Both the position numbers and the translations under genes were made by a program. The notes beneath the pieces were generated by a model that saw only the letters and a program-made list of their open reading frames with translations, was not told the DNA's origin and did no database searches. DNA of 64,000 nucleotides from Liquidambar formosana (lineage: Eukaryota; Streptophyta; Magnoliopsida; Saxifragales; Altingiaceae). Where the stretch lies: contig CM077833.1 in assembly GCA_039720395.1 (NCBI GenBank), forward strand, positions 1,886,797 through 1,950,796, given 5' to 3'. Of this stretch, positions 44,400 to 56,314 are shown in pieces; position 1 is the first letter of the stretch, and each line of letters starts with the position of its first letter.

Positions 44400-45339
44400 A
44401 GTAATCATGAAAAGACAGATTTAAAAATATTTAAAAAAAAAAAAAACATATAAGTTATTGCAATGACAAAGTCGTTGCGATAAATAATATTTTTAATTAA
44501 AAAAATTCTTTCTTGCAATGGAAATGAGCGTAGTAATAAGTTATTGCCACAACAAAGATTGTTGCAATAACTTATTGCAACACCGAAGTCGTTGCGATAA
44601 ATAATATTTTTAATTAAAAAAATTCTTTCTTGCAACGGGAACGAGCGTAGCAATAAGTTATTGCCACGACAAAGATTGTTGCAATAACTTATTGCAACGC
44701 CGAAGTCGTTGCGATAAATAATATTTTTAATTTAAAAAATTCTTTCTTGCAATGGGAACGAGCGTAGCAATAAGTTATTGCTACGACAAAGTCGTTGCGA
44801 TAAATAATATTTTTAATTAAAATAGTTAGTTCTTGCAACGGGAACGACCGTAGCAATAACTTATTGCCATGATAAAAATTGTTGCAATAACTTATTGCAA
44901 CGCCAAAGTCGTTGCGATAAATAATATTTTTAATTAAAAAAATTCTTTCTTGCAACGGGAACGAGCGTAGCAATAAGTTATTGCCACAACAAAGATTGTT
45001 GCAATAACTTATTGCAACGCGAAGTCGTTGCGATAAAGAATATTTTTAATTAAAAAAAATTGTTATTTTTAAGTATATTGCTACAATAATATTGTTGCAA
45101 TACTTTTTCGCAACGAAACAAAAATTGATTGCAACAATAAAACCGTTGCATTAAATAGAGGTGTATTGCAACGAAATTTGTATTGCAACGATATTTGTTG
45201 TTGCAATAACCTATTACCACGGAGGTTTTTGCAACGGATCGCAACGGTAGTGTTGTCGTTGCAATAGGTATTTATTGCAACGATTTTGAGGTTATCGCAA
45301 CGACTTTTACTGTTACGATAGATGCTTTCTCTTGTAGTG
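44400..45339. mobile_element. CACTA right end with subterminal repeats
   Basis: Ends ...CTTTCTCTTGTAGTG at 45339, the reverse of a CACTACAAGAGAAAG terminus. Before it stand many short motifs TTGCAACG, CGTTGCGATAA and GTTGCAATAA in both orientations, arranged in six units of about 90-125 bp with AATATTTTTAATTAAAAAAA spacers. This is typical of CACTA subterminal regions. The other end is not present. The 82-145 codon frames here are repeat-encoded. Confidence 0.72.
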
Positions 45340-46910
45340 ATGCCGGCTTTCGAATAAGCAACGCTGAACACCCACATCCAACCCGGCACCAACCAGCATG
45401 CTAGAGTGCACTCGCCTACCCAAGCTCCTGCGGGGGCTGCCGCCGAGGCATTGGCATCCCTAGAGTAAGACTCTCGCAACCCTAACATACCGAATCGCAA
45501 CCAAGCAGATGCACGCATTCATCCCACCACGAGCCAACCGTGAGCAAGCCAGCATGCTTGGGTGCCGTCACCCATGTTGCCTGCGGGGGCCGCAGCCAAG
45601 CCGTGCAAGCACAGGCGAGGCATTGGCATCCCTAGCGCAAAGCTTCCGCGACCCTTACATGCCGACTGCATAGATCCAACCGCACACGCCAACATGCTAG
45701 CGTGCACTCGCCTACTCAAGCTCCTGCGGGGGCCGCCGCCGAGGCATTGGCATCCCTAGAGCAAGACTCTCGCAACCCCAACATGTCGGCTTTCGAATAA
45801 GCAACGCTGAACACCCACATCCAACCCGGCGCCAACCAGCATGCTAGAGTGCACTCGCCTACTCAAGCTCCTACGGGGGTTGCCGCCAAGGCATTGGCAT
45901 CCCTAGAGCAAGACTCTCGCAACCCTAACATACCGAATCGCAACCAAGCAGATGCACGCATTCATCCCACCACGAGCCAACCGAGCCAACCATCGCACGC
46001 ACGCATCTCACCAGCCGCAGGCCAACGCGTTCAAGTGCCAAGCCATTTTTCCCACAGGCGCCGCTACCACAAGGCATTGGCACCCATCAGCGCATGGCTT
46101 TAGTAGCCCGAACATGCCGGCTTGCGGGCAAGCAGATGCCCACGTTTATCCCACCTTAGCCTAGCCAAGCCCAGGAGGATGCTCGCCCGCATCGCACCCC
46201 CCGCAGGCCAACGCGTTCGAGTGCCAAGCCATTTTGCCCGTGGACGCCGCTGCAGCGAGGTATTGGCACCCACTGGCGCATGGCTTCGAAGCCCGAACAT
46301 ACCAGCTTGCGAGCAAGCAGATGCACGCATTCATCCCACTATGGCTTGGACTAGCCAAGCGATGCACGCATCGCACCCCCCTAGGCGAACGCGTTCGAGT
46401 GCCAAGCCAATTGCCCGTGAGAACCGCTTCCATGCCGTGCGAGCACAAGCAAGGCATTGGAAACACTGGCGCAAGGCTTCGACACTCCGACAGTCGTTGC
46501 TTGCGGGTAGAGCAGATGCGAGCATCCCTCGAGCCCCGGCGAGGCGCCGGGGGGCCGCCGCCTATGTTGCCTGCGGGCGCAGCGACCACGCCGTGCAAGC
46601 ACGGGTGAGGCCTTGGCATCCCTAGCGCAAGGCTTTGGAAGCCCCCCAACATGCTCGCTCGAAGCGCGCCAGACCACCGCGTCCACGCGCATGGCCTGGC
46701 CAAGTCCACACAATCGTCGCGCCCCTACCCGCTCACCCGCCGCCGCGCAGGGCGCCTCGGGGTGCCGACGCCGTGCCGTGCTTCTCGGCGTGGGCGATTG
46801 CCCACAACCATGTTTGCACTGTAATGCGTCGGCACCCCTAGGAGCACGGCTTGGCAGCCCTGCCTCCGCCATGGCAGCCCAAGGTGTGCAGACCCCTCCC
46901 CCCCTAAAGA
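45340..46910. repeat. GC-rich irregular tandem repeat
   Basis: The base composition switches sharply to GC-rich directly after the CACTA end. A core phrase GAGGCATTGGCATCCCTAG recurs at about 45446, 45627, 45742 and 45887 and more diverged at 46072, 46256, 46452 and 46608, so units are 115-195 bp. CAAGCAGATGCACGCATTCA and CCTGCGGG(G/C)(G/C) phrases alternate with it. Many open frames exist in all six readings because stop codons are rare here; none has a family signature. Confidence 0.75.
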
Positions 46911-48283
46911 GCTCTTAAGACGTTTGAAGGACCACAAGGAGGAAACATCAAACATTACCAAAAGGCATAATGGACTTTAAAATGACCAAAACTGATCGTA
47001 TTGACCTGAAATTTGGCAGAGTGGTTGGAAATACATCAAAGAAGCATGGGTAAAAATTTCATAATTTTTTATCACAGAAAACAATTTATTTAATTTTTTT
47101 AATGGAAAAATAATCGAAAAATCATAGAAAAATGTAGAAAATAGATTTTGGGGTGAAACCTTCGCCAATATTTTTTAAAAAAGGATTAGGATCATGGAAA
47201 AAATTTTGGTAGAGTTTGGACGAACTACAAAATTTGGCCCATTTGTGGCGGGGGTGGAAATCCGTGGATAAACCGACGAGTACGGGTGAAACCTTTGGCC
47301 AATGAAGGGGAAATGAATGACACAATGATGGGAGAAAATATTTGAGAAGTTCCATGGGCACTCATTTTGTGTCTTCTCCCGTCGCATTGACTTTGCACAT
47401 GTTTTTGGCTAGACTTGCCATGGCCACTACTACTTGCCTTGGCCATGGCATACATGTGTTGCCGCAATCATTGCCTTGCCTAACCTTGCCGTGGCCACAC
47501 CATCCTTGCCACCTCTCTCTCCCACCCATGGCATGCTTCCCGTTGCCTTGGTCATGCCCCTTGACCTTGTCGTCGCTTGGCCTTGGCCTTGGCCTAGCTT
47601 GGCCGATGGCATAACCTCATTTTGTAAATCATGCTCATTCTTAAAAAAGTCTACTTTTTCCTTGATAAGCCTTGGCCATGCACTACCTTGGCTTGGCATT
47701 AACCTAAAAATTGGCAGAGTGCTAGGAAATCCATCAAAGAAGCATGGGTAAAAACTTGGCAGAGTTTCGGAAAGCTAAAAAACATAGCCCATTTGTGGAA
47801 GGGGTGGAAAACCGTGGATAAACCGACGAGTACGGGTGAAACCTCTGGCCAATGAGGGGGAAATGAATGACACAATGATGGGCGAAAACATTTGAAAAGT
47901 CCCATGGCCACTCATGGTGTGTTTTTTCCCATCGCATTGGCTTTGCACGTGTCGTGGCTAGACTTGCCATGGCCACTACGACTTGCCTTGGCCATGGTAA
48001 GCATGTGTTGCCACAATAATTGCCTCGCCTAGACTCGCCTTGGGCATACCATGCCTACCACCTAGCTCTCCTCTTCCCATCGCATTGGTCATGCCCCTTA
48101 ACCTTGTCGTGGATTGGCCTTGCCTTTGCCTTGCCACGGCTTGGCCACCACAGACTAGCCACCACGAACTTGGCTTTGTTGCCTGGCGGCACCGTGACCA
48201 TGCCGTGCGAGCACGAGCGAGGCCTTGGCATCCCTAACGCGAGGCTTTGGAAGCCCCCCAACATGCTCCCTTAAAGCAGGGCA
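46911..48283. repeat. direct duplication of about 0.5 kb plus a further GC-repeat copy
   Basis: 47180-47640 and 47745-48160 are direct copies: both contain GTGGATAAACCGACGAGTAC, GAATGACACAATGATGGG and CTTGCCATGGCCACTAC in the same order. The start of each (GGCAGAGTG...GGAAAT.CATCAAAGAAGCATGGG) also repeats at 47015-47055 and 47713-47752. 48170-48283 returns to the GC-rich repeat of 46540-46650 (GAGGCCTTGGCATCCCTA). Non-coding; probably the interior of an unclassified element. Confidence 0.7.
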
Positions 48284-49941
48284 TGTTAGGATTATGCCCT
48301 AGAGCCAATCATAGAGATGATTGTTTAGGCATTAGGAACAATCATTTGATTTCATTTATGTATGTCACATTTATTATTGATTTAATAAAAGGGCTTATTC
48401 TATTATGTTTATATGCATCATTTATATTTACATAATATGTCCATGGAGTTAGAGTTGAGAATATGGAATTACAAAGAGTTGTAATTTTGAGACTATAGAT
48501 ATATCTCTGTACTAAACTTCTAAAGCATTCGTAGTTGAAGGTTCACTATGATGGACAGTAATGAACCATAGGACTAGCACTTGTTAGGCTAACTCTATAG
48601 GAGGATAGCTAGTCTCAAGCTATTTGTGTAGAGACACTACAACCAACAAGTGGGTGCCTATTGCGAGAATAGGTACACTGAATGTGACCAAAGATATGAG
48701 ATAAACTGAATGGAGTTTTATCCTGCCTGTCAATCAGTTTCTCATTGTTATAGTGGTACAAGTAATCCTTAGACCTGAGACACCATAGTTGCCTTATGCA
48801 TATAGCTTTAGAAGTTTGATAACACTAAGTGCAGATCCTATTCAGGGGTCTGCAAAGGTGTTCATTGGCCCTACTGCTATGTGTATAAAGGTATGTGAGT
48901 GATCAACAAGGGATCCATCACTCTCAGGAAAAAGAGAAAGAATGTCTCATATAGCATTCATAATATAACTCATTAAATCCATGGCCATGGTAGGATGAAT
49001 ATGAAAAGAGTTTCATGAGTTCATCAATGAGTTGATATCTACGAATGAGTATAAAGTAATTGAACTAGGGACTTGACAGACTTCCATGTCCTATTAGTTC
49101 AATTGGAGACATTGTGTTGAAGGAAGGATGCAATTGTAACCTATAAACTATAACAGAAGGGTTCTTTGTAAATGACTATTCATCTCATTAAGGACCACAC
49201 CATGAGCCATATGCTAGGTGTTACTCATGGTTAGTAGAAGCCCTAATTGATATAAGTGAGTTATAATCAATTAGGGAATTGGAAGGAGTTCCAATTAGAC
49301 CCTAAATGGAAAGAGTTCCATTGTGCACACCTCGTGCTATTCCTACTACTTAATGATGTGAACCTAATGGGTCACACACTGATCATGCAAGAAGGGCTTT
49401 AAAGTCTATGAGAGAAAGGGTTATAGTGAATAAAGAATAGTTCTTTATAGGCCTATTTGTATTTGATACAAATAATAGGGGTTAATGTGCAATTAAGTGT
49501 AATTACACATAACCCTATTAGGGTTTCTTCCCCATGGCCAGCCCCCTTTAGTGGGCTGCCTATATAAGTCACACTTATGTGTGACATGGCATAATAGGCT
49601 TGCACAATAAACCCTAGCCGTCCAGCCCCTTGGAGCCTCTCTTATCTCTCTCCTCTCTTCTCCTGCACTAGCAACAACAAGGAAAATGAGGAAAGGACTT
49701 GAAGCTCTAGCTAGGTGTGGATACCGTTGGAGGCAGCACACTTGGGCTGCTCATTCACCGCTGTCCGGAGTCGAAGCTTGGAGCAAAACGGAGAAGACAA
49801 AAATTCTGTAAGTGTTCTAACCCTCTTTGTAGTTAGGGTTTGATTTTGTGTTATGCATAGTTAGATTCATGGGATTGGGAATCGTAGGAAAAATTTTTAT
49901 ATTCCGCCTTTGTATTTTTCCCTCTTGTTCGATTCCCAACA
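48284..49941 (+). repeat. 5' LTR of the copia-type element
   Basis: TGTTAGGATTATGCCCTAGA to GATTCCCAACA. A TATA-like CTATATAAGTC is at about 49560, shortly before the expected start of R. Confidence 0.93.
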
Positions 49942-49942
49942 G

Positions 49943-49955
49943 TGGTATCAGAGCC
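49943..49955 (+). other. primer-binding site (tRNA-iMet)
   Basis: TGGTATCAGAGCC, the standard plant copia primer-binding site, one base after the LTR. Confidence 0.93.
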
Positions 49956-51359
49956 ATGATTATGCATAATACAAAATACATATGGGCTGGTAATTATGGT
50001 GTAGTTGAATGATTCAAAAATCTGGAAAATTTTTTCTGCATAATTGGTTTTCCTCCATGGCTGAACCTAGGGTTTGGAACCCTAGGTCAATTCTCTTCTA
50101 CTCCTCTTCTAATTGATGGTTAAGTGTATCCATGGATGCAATAGGTTGCATAGGGTTTGAGTTTGGAGAAGAAGAATAAGGAAACTAGGGTTTTATAAAA
50201 CTGTTATGAACAGTTTTCATGGTTGCCATGAAAAACCGTCATCTTGTTTTGCATGCCGAATTCAGAGTTCTTCTCCAAAATTTTTGAGCCATATATGGTT
50301 AGAAAGCTCTTCGAATAAGCTTTCCAACCCAACAAACGGTGCGTCAATCCGAGTTCTGTAGTGAAAGTTATGAATTTTTTACTACAGGCTGTCTGGAAAG
50401 ACAGTTTTGCTCGGGAATGATACAATAGCCACAACTTTGAGTTATTGATGGAGATCAAAGGCATGGCAATGGTTGCCATCACTTGGGTTATGTTCTAGAC
50501 ATGGTAGGGAAAGGTTCCCAAGCATTTAGATGCATCATAATTGGATTAAGATGCTAGAACAGAAGGAAGAAGGAGAAGAACACCATGGAGGCTGAATCTG
50601 GGTTTTAGAACCCTAAGGTTCTTGCAATTAATTCTAATTAAAGCTGCTGTATTTATGATGGAAGATCATTGTAGGATCATTATATATCATGTTTATATGA
50701 TTTTCTTTAAGTTTCAAAAAGGTTTTGATAGAAAAAGATTCAAAAAGTTTGAAAATTTTTCATGAACAGCATAGCAGATTTTCTCTGCAGAAAAGTCATC
50801 AATGGAGTTTTGATTAGAACTTGAGTTAGGGAACTCCAAATTGCATGAAACCAATTGCATTAGTTTCCTAAGACATGTAGGATACTGGGAAAATTCGTTT
50901 GGTAGCCTAATTCATTCATCTTGCTGGGTTTTAAATCAATTTCTGATCATGGACAGTGTGCTGTCAAATTCTGGGCAGCCTACTGTTGTTTTAATTGTTT
51001 AGAACAATTGGTGATGATTTGATCATCCAAACCTCTTCTATTAGCTTAGTATTTCATGTAGGGACATGATACAAAAGCTGTTTTCAATGGAGGAGTCGAA
51101 TTGATAAGGATTTAGAAGCTATTGTGACCTTCAAGGTCTGCAACAATGGCTCCAGCAATGGGTTTTGGAAACCCTAATTGTTCTTGATGATGGCAGCCAC
51201 TTCCACCACTTCTCACATGTCCAGAGGCTTGTCCCACACCCCTAGGATGTTCTCCCATGACTGGCCATGGCCTCCCACAGTCGTTGGTGGCCATGGCAGC
51301 CTAGCCAAGCTCAGGCAGCCCCCTGGTAGTGGCGGCTGCATAGAGTTAAGGATGAAACC

Positions 51360-51770
51360 CTAATTTTGAGTTAATGATGAAACCCTAATTTCATTATGGC
51401 ATTAATTAAAACCCTAATTGGAATATTAATTACCTTAATTAAGAGTTAATGATTGGTCATTAAATGACCAATCATGGTTATTAATTGTTAGGGCGTAATT
51501 AATACCATTAATGATGTCTAGGGTTAGGGTTTTGGAAACCCTAATTAGTGAAATTAATTAAGGGTAATTAATACCCTATTTGGCATTAATTAAACCCTAA
51601 TCCCTTTTATTAAATACCGTATGAACCTAGGGTTTTAATGATTGGTCATTAAATGACCAATCATAAGGCATTTAATGATTAGGGCTTGCATTTAGGGTTT
51701 AGGGTTATGCATTTAGGGTTTAGGGTTTTAGGAAACCCTAATGCACTAATTCATCATTTAATTGATTTTA
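51360..51770. repeat. CCCTAA-rich segment with repeated perfect palindromes
   Basis: AACCCTAAT and its reverse recur throughout. TTTAGGGTTTAGGG occurs twice near 51691-51725. The hairpin ATGATTGGTCAT-taa-ATGACCAATCAT is present twice, at 51449-51475 and 51638-51664, perfect in both. It lies inside the copia-type element. Confidence 0.8.
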
Positions 51771-53043
51771 TTTAATTCCCATGTTAATTATTTAATTAAT
51801 ATTGATTAATTTTATAATGTTTTAAATGGTTTAAAATACAATTGGGGATTAAATTAAAATCTGGAAATTCTTAATTAAATGAAATTATTTTGTTTAAATA
51901 AGGAAACCCTAATATTGGATATTAGAGTTATTTTAGGAAACTTTATATGTTTCTATTAATTTGATCAATTGAAACTAAATGTCTTAAATGTTAAGACTTT
52001 ATTTAATTCTGGATATTTTTGTTTAAACCTAATAAGATTAGGATGCATTAATGAGATTAATGTAAATCATTCAAGAGAATTACCATAATGCCCATATGTC
52101 TTAATGCTTACAGTTTTTCTTTACATTATGCAATGAGATTGTATGTATGTGTTTGGATGATGATTATGGACTATACCCCTTAAACCAATTGTGATTGGCC
52201 GTCTTATGAATGGGTTGTAATAATTTTTCAAGAGTTGTAATTTTATTAAGGTGATGTAATTTATTTGGGGCTTGCATGCCACCTTCCCTCTCCCTCTCTC
52301 TCTATCATTCTCTTATGTACCCCACATTCCCCTTATGTATCCCTTTCTTTAAATTATGTAAATGTTATGTAATCGAGAGCGCACTAAGGAGCATGGTGGA
52401 CCCAAAGGAGCATGATAGAGCCCAACAACCCAATGGTGGAGACCATCAAGCCAAGGGAGCAGATTGAAGGACTTGAAAGCTTAGAGAAGTGTTTCAAGAC
52501 AGCATGCATGTTTCGAATGTGTTATTTTACGATCACCTACACCCACCTTAGACCTTGGATTCAATCTATTGGCTTGGATTGAATCCTCTCAAAGTCCATA
52601 ATCATCATAGTGGGAGCTTTAATTTATGAGATAATTGTATTAGCTCCAATACCATAGTTTGGTATATGTTACCTATTCACTTAGGGACTAATATCAAAAT
52701 ATGGTACTTTATATATGTTGATATATAATAACATGCGATGTATGATTTATAATAGCATGAGATGTATGATTATAAATAGCATAATTTATATGTTTAAATT
52801 TTGATACATAGGATGCATGTTAATTTGATGAGACCCTTTAAAACCCCTCTTATTTAATATTAAGTTGAAAATGGAGAAGTCATTGGGGAATGAATTCTTC
52901 ATTGCCTTCCATCATTATAGGATCATCTAACGTCCCTTAATGTGGGTATCTGGCTGCAGACATGTAGGAGCTACCCATGTTAAAGACATTACTTGAAACT
53001 ATCACATATGAGATATCATGGGGTGCCTAAACTGGTATATACC

Positions 53044-53247
53044 AAGAAACTAACATGTGAGGTATATATTTGGCGAAACATACCTGTGTGAATGATGGGT
53101 TTAACTTAACTAGGGAAGTATTCCAAGAAACTAACATGTGAGGTGTATGTTCCCTAGAGGCAAAATGATTGGAACTTGCTTATGAAGCAATAGACAAAGA
53201 GTTGTCTTCTTATTGTGGGTTAGAAGTTAAGAAACTAACATGTGAGG
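53044..53247 (+). repeat. three exact copies of a 19-bp motif
   Basis: AAGAAACTAACATGTGAGG at 53044-53062, 53125-53143 and 53229-53247, embedded in otherwise different sequence. Confidence 0.85.
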
Positions 53248-53899
53248 CTTCTAGGTCACAGTGGGACCCCAATCCCCATTAGGAATGAGATTCCCGAATT
53301 CCATTAGAGGGTGTATGGAATTTGATAAAATAGTGGGAGGTACCATATGATTAAAGACCCAATCATTATGGATAAAAATGAAATCTAATTCTTTGTTTAT
53401 GTAGATTACCTAATTACTCACCTCAAAACCCCTATTTCCTAATATAGGATATTGATAGTTTGACTAAACCCGATTTCTTTGATTGACTTAGGAAATTGAG
53501 AATTGTTCTCAATTTCAAAAGATTGTTTATATGCTATTAGGCCTTTTATTAAAGGCCCTCCATAAAACATCCTAAGAAGAAAAAGACACTATGCGCAATT
53601 GGCATCTTGTTGCCATGCTATATGATAGTATTGATGACTAATGAGCTTCAGAAGCAAAATTAGTCAATGCAAGTGCCTTTGATGTCCTACATCACATACA
53701 AAGGTTGTATTATGAGTGAAATAATACTATAAAGTATAGTACTTGTAAAGGACTTCTTCTGGACTAGGATGTAATAAAAGTTGTTTATTAATAATCATTC
53801 TTTTGAAAAATGATTAATCACATAGAATAGCTTGAGAAGCTAGATGTGATTTAAAATGGAAGCATAAAGGAAATCAAGTCTTGAAAAGTCAAAGACAAA

Positions 53900-56260
53900 G
53901 AAATATGATTATTTTGTAGTAAACATAAGGTATTGTAAAGGGAACTTGATAAAGTATCAGTCTTCCTAGAAGAACCAAACTTTTGAAGTTTTGGTTCATA
54001 CTCTAAACTAAATTTTTGGTTAGTTCTGCTTCTTGGTTTTTGGATTCTAGTGTAATCTAAATCGAAGCAGAAAGTTAAGTAGAAAATAAGTTACCTTTAA
54101 AAATTTTAATAGAGCAAGAGTAGCTAGATTAATTTTGGGAACTTATTTCTTAACTAGGTCATTTAAGACATTCTAGAAATTTGATTTCTGAATTTAAATG
54201 ACTAATTGGAGCGAATGCAACGTATTCCGAGAATACAAGAGATGTAGAGACTCTCATTTAAATGTAACGATTATGACTTGGTTATGAGATGACCAAACCC
54301 ATCTTTTACTTGGTGAAGTGAAAGAGTTACATTTATAATTTGACTAATACATTGTGATGTATATAGTCATGTAGAGCATGCATTCAATTACAGTAGACTC
54401 ATCTTAGAATACCATAGCTCAATGGTAAATCTAAGAGAACGAATTGAACCCTATTAAGATATGGTTTGATCCATGATGAGTTTTACTAATGTATCCATCT
54501 AGGATATACCTTAAAATTGCTACATATTGATAATTTAGGGTTCACTCCAGTTTTGTCCCAATTATATCAGATATGATATGGGAAGAAACCCAACTTATAG
54601 AAGTTAAGGCTTGGGCTTGTGCTACGTATGTCTAGAAACATAATGTAGACAATCTGGAAATACGGTCAAGTAAATGTTGAATTGTGGTATATCCCAAAAG
54701 TGGTTGGGATAGTATTTCTATTACCCTAATGAACAAAAGTTGTCCATTAGGATGTTTGCTGGATTTTCTTGAGAAAGAGTTCATTCAAGAAGATGCAAAA
54801 GTAGATAGAATTTATAGAATTGTCTGTAAAGCCACAAACGAACAAAGATCCAACCCTTGTCTCTGTTAAGACAAAACCCTTAACTACACTACAATCTTTT
54901 CATAGATCAAATTGGATATTTCTTAACATAAGAGATATATTGTATCTCTATTAGAATGTGAAAGAATTGTTCTTTGGTGATAAAGATCACCAAGATAATC
55001 CTATTGATTATGACTAGACGATGTTTCACATCAACTCGAGAAATGACTAAGAGTCATTAAATCCAATATGGATAGGTAGAGACCTAAAAGGCTTGGCTAT
55101 TTAAGAATGTTTTCAACATAGGCAAAAAGTTGTCTATAAAGAAACTTGTTTGATAATAGTTATGCTGAAATCCATTTGGATCTTGTTATCTATAAACACA
55201 CATTTTGAATATAAGATATGCCAAAAAGGATATAAAGATGTTATATCAAATGGTGAAAAACCATAAAAGTGTGTAAGTTATAGAAGTCTATTAATAGACT
55301 ACAAGGTTCTCATAATTAGAACATCTATAAAGTTGAGGTAATCAAATTGTTTGATTTCTCTCATTGTATAGATGGACCATGAGTGTATAAAAGGTTAGTG
55401 GGAGTGCGATCATTTTTCTTTATCCTAAGTATGGATGACATCATAATCATTATGAATGATATATGAATGTTATCTAATGTAAAGTTTTAGTTTTTGGAGA
55501 AAAACTAATTCATGAAAGATTTGGCAAAAGCATCCAATAAGATCTATAGAGATAGATCATATAGATTGCTAAGTATCTCCAAATCATCAAACATAGTTGA
55601 AATGTTGAAGGAGTTCAACATGGAGAATTCTAAGGGAGGTCTGATTTACTTCAGATAAGAATTCATTATTCAAGGGCATGTGCCCTAGGATAACACAAGT
55701 AAGATTCTTAAAGTGTTAAGAAGCCTTATTTTACACTATGTATTGAACCTGATATCTATTATGTTGTAATTGTTACAAATAGTTATCAATCAATTCAAAT
55801 TTGGAATATTGGATTGTATATGGAAATTGTAAACTCATAGTAGATGGGTATATGGATTTGGATATAATCTATATGGGGTATATTTTATATTCACTTTAGT
55901 TGGTGAAATACTTAACGGAAGAACTGTATGAAAGATACAGTGGATTCCATTATTAAGGGTGAATTAATTGTCGCATTGTCTAGGAGACTGTTTGGATCTA
56001 TAAGTTCATTTAGAACTTAGAGTTGTTCCTTCCATTGAGTTGCCCACACCTTGTTTTGTGACAACAATGGGTCTATAGCTCAAGTATAGGAATTACGGTC
56101 TCATCAAAAGTCCAAACTCATAGAGTGACAATTCCAAGTGATTAGAGGAATCATTGGAAGAGGTAATAGATACATTACAGAAGATATTATCTACATAAGT
56201 TTTTATAGACCTACTGACTAAAGCTTTAAAACATAATTGGTTATGTCTAAGACCAACATC
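53900..56260 (+). pseudogene. decayed copia pol (integrase to RNase H)
   Basis: Fragments in shifting frames keep the copia order. Near 54690-54800 a GYPK...YFYYPNEQK-like stretch and FLEKEFIQED mark the integrase/RT border. Near 55390-55680 come remains of the RT YVDD-bearing region and NMENSKGG. Near 56060-56130 DNNGSIAQ and RSHQKS mark RNase H, and PTD-KALKHN-like remains are near 56210. Stops occur every few codons; it cannot be translated. Confidence 0.75.
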
Positions 56261-56300
56261 TTGAGAAGATAGGTATGCGATACATGGTCGATTGGCTTTA

Positions 56301-56314
56301 GTGCAAAGGGAGAT
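56301..56314 (+). other. polypurine tract of the copia-type element
   Basis: GTGCAAAGGGAGAT directly before the 3' LTR. Confidence 0.8.

Larger units (their letters stand above)
49956..53899 (+). other. copia-type interior without coding capacity
   Basis: No gag frame could be recognised. It holds (AACCCTAA)-rich and palindromic sequence at 51360-51770 and three copies of AAGAAACTAACATGTGAGG at 53044, 53125 and 53229. The small frames (60-92 codons) have no domain. Confidence 0.65.

Noticed and set aside
44400..45339. CRISPR-like array, because of regular repeats with spacers
   Set aside because: Units are imperfect, occur in both orientations, have no unique spacers, and end in a CACTA terminus in plant DNA.
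46100..46920. Overlapping frames of 100-180 codons on both strands in GC-rich DNA
   Set aside because: They exist in all frames because stop codons are rare in this composition; they follow the repeat and show no domain.
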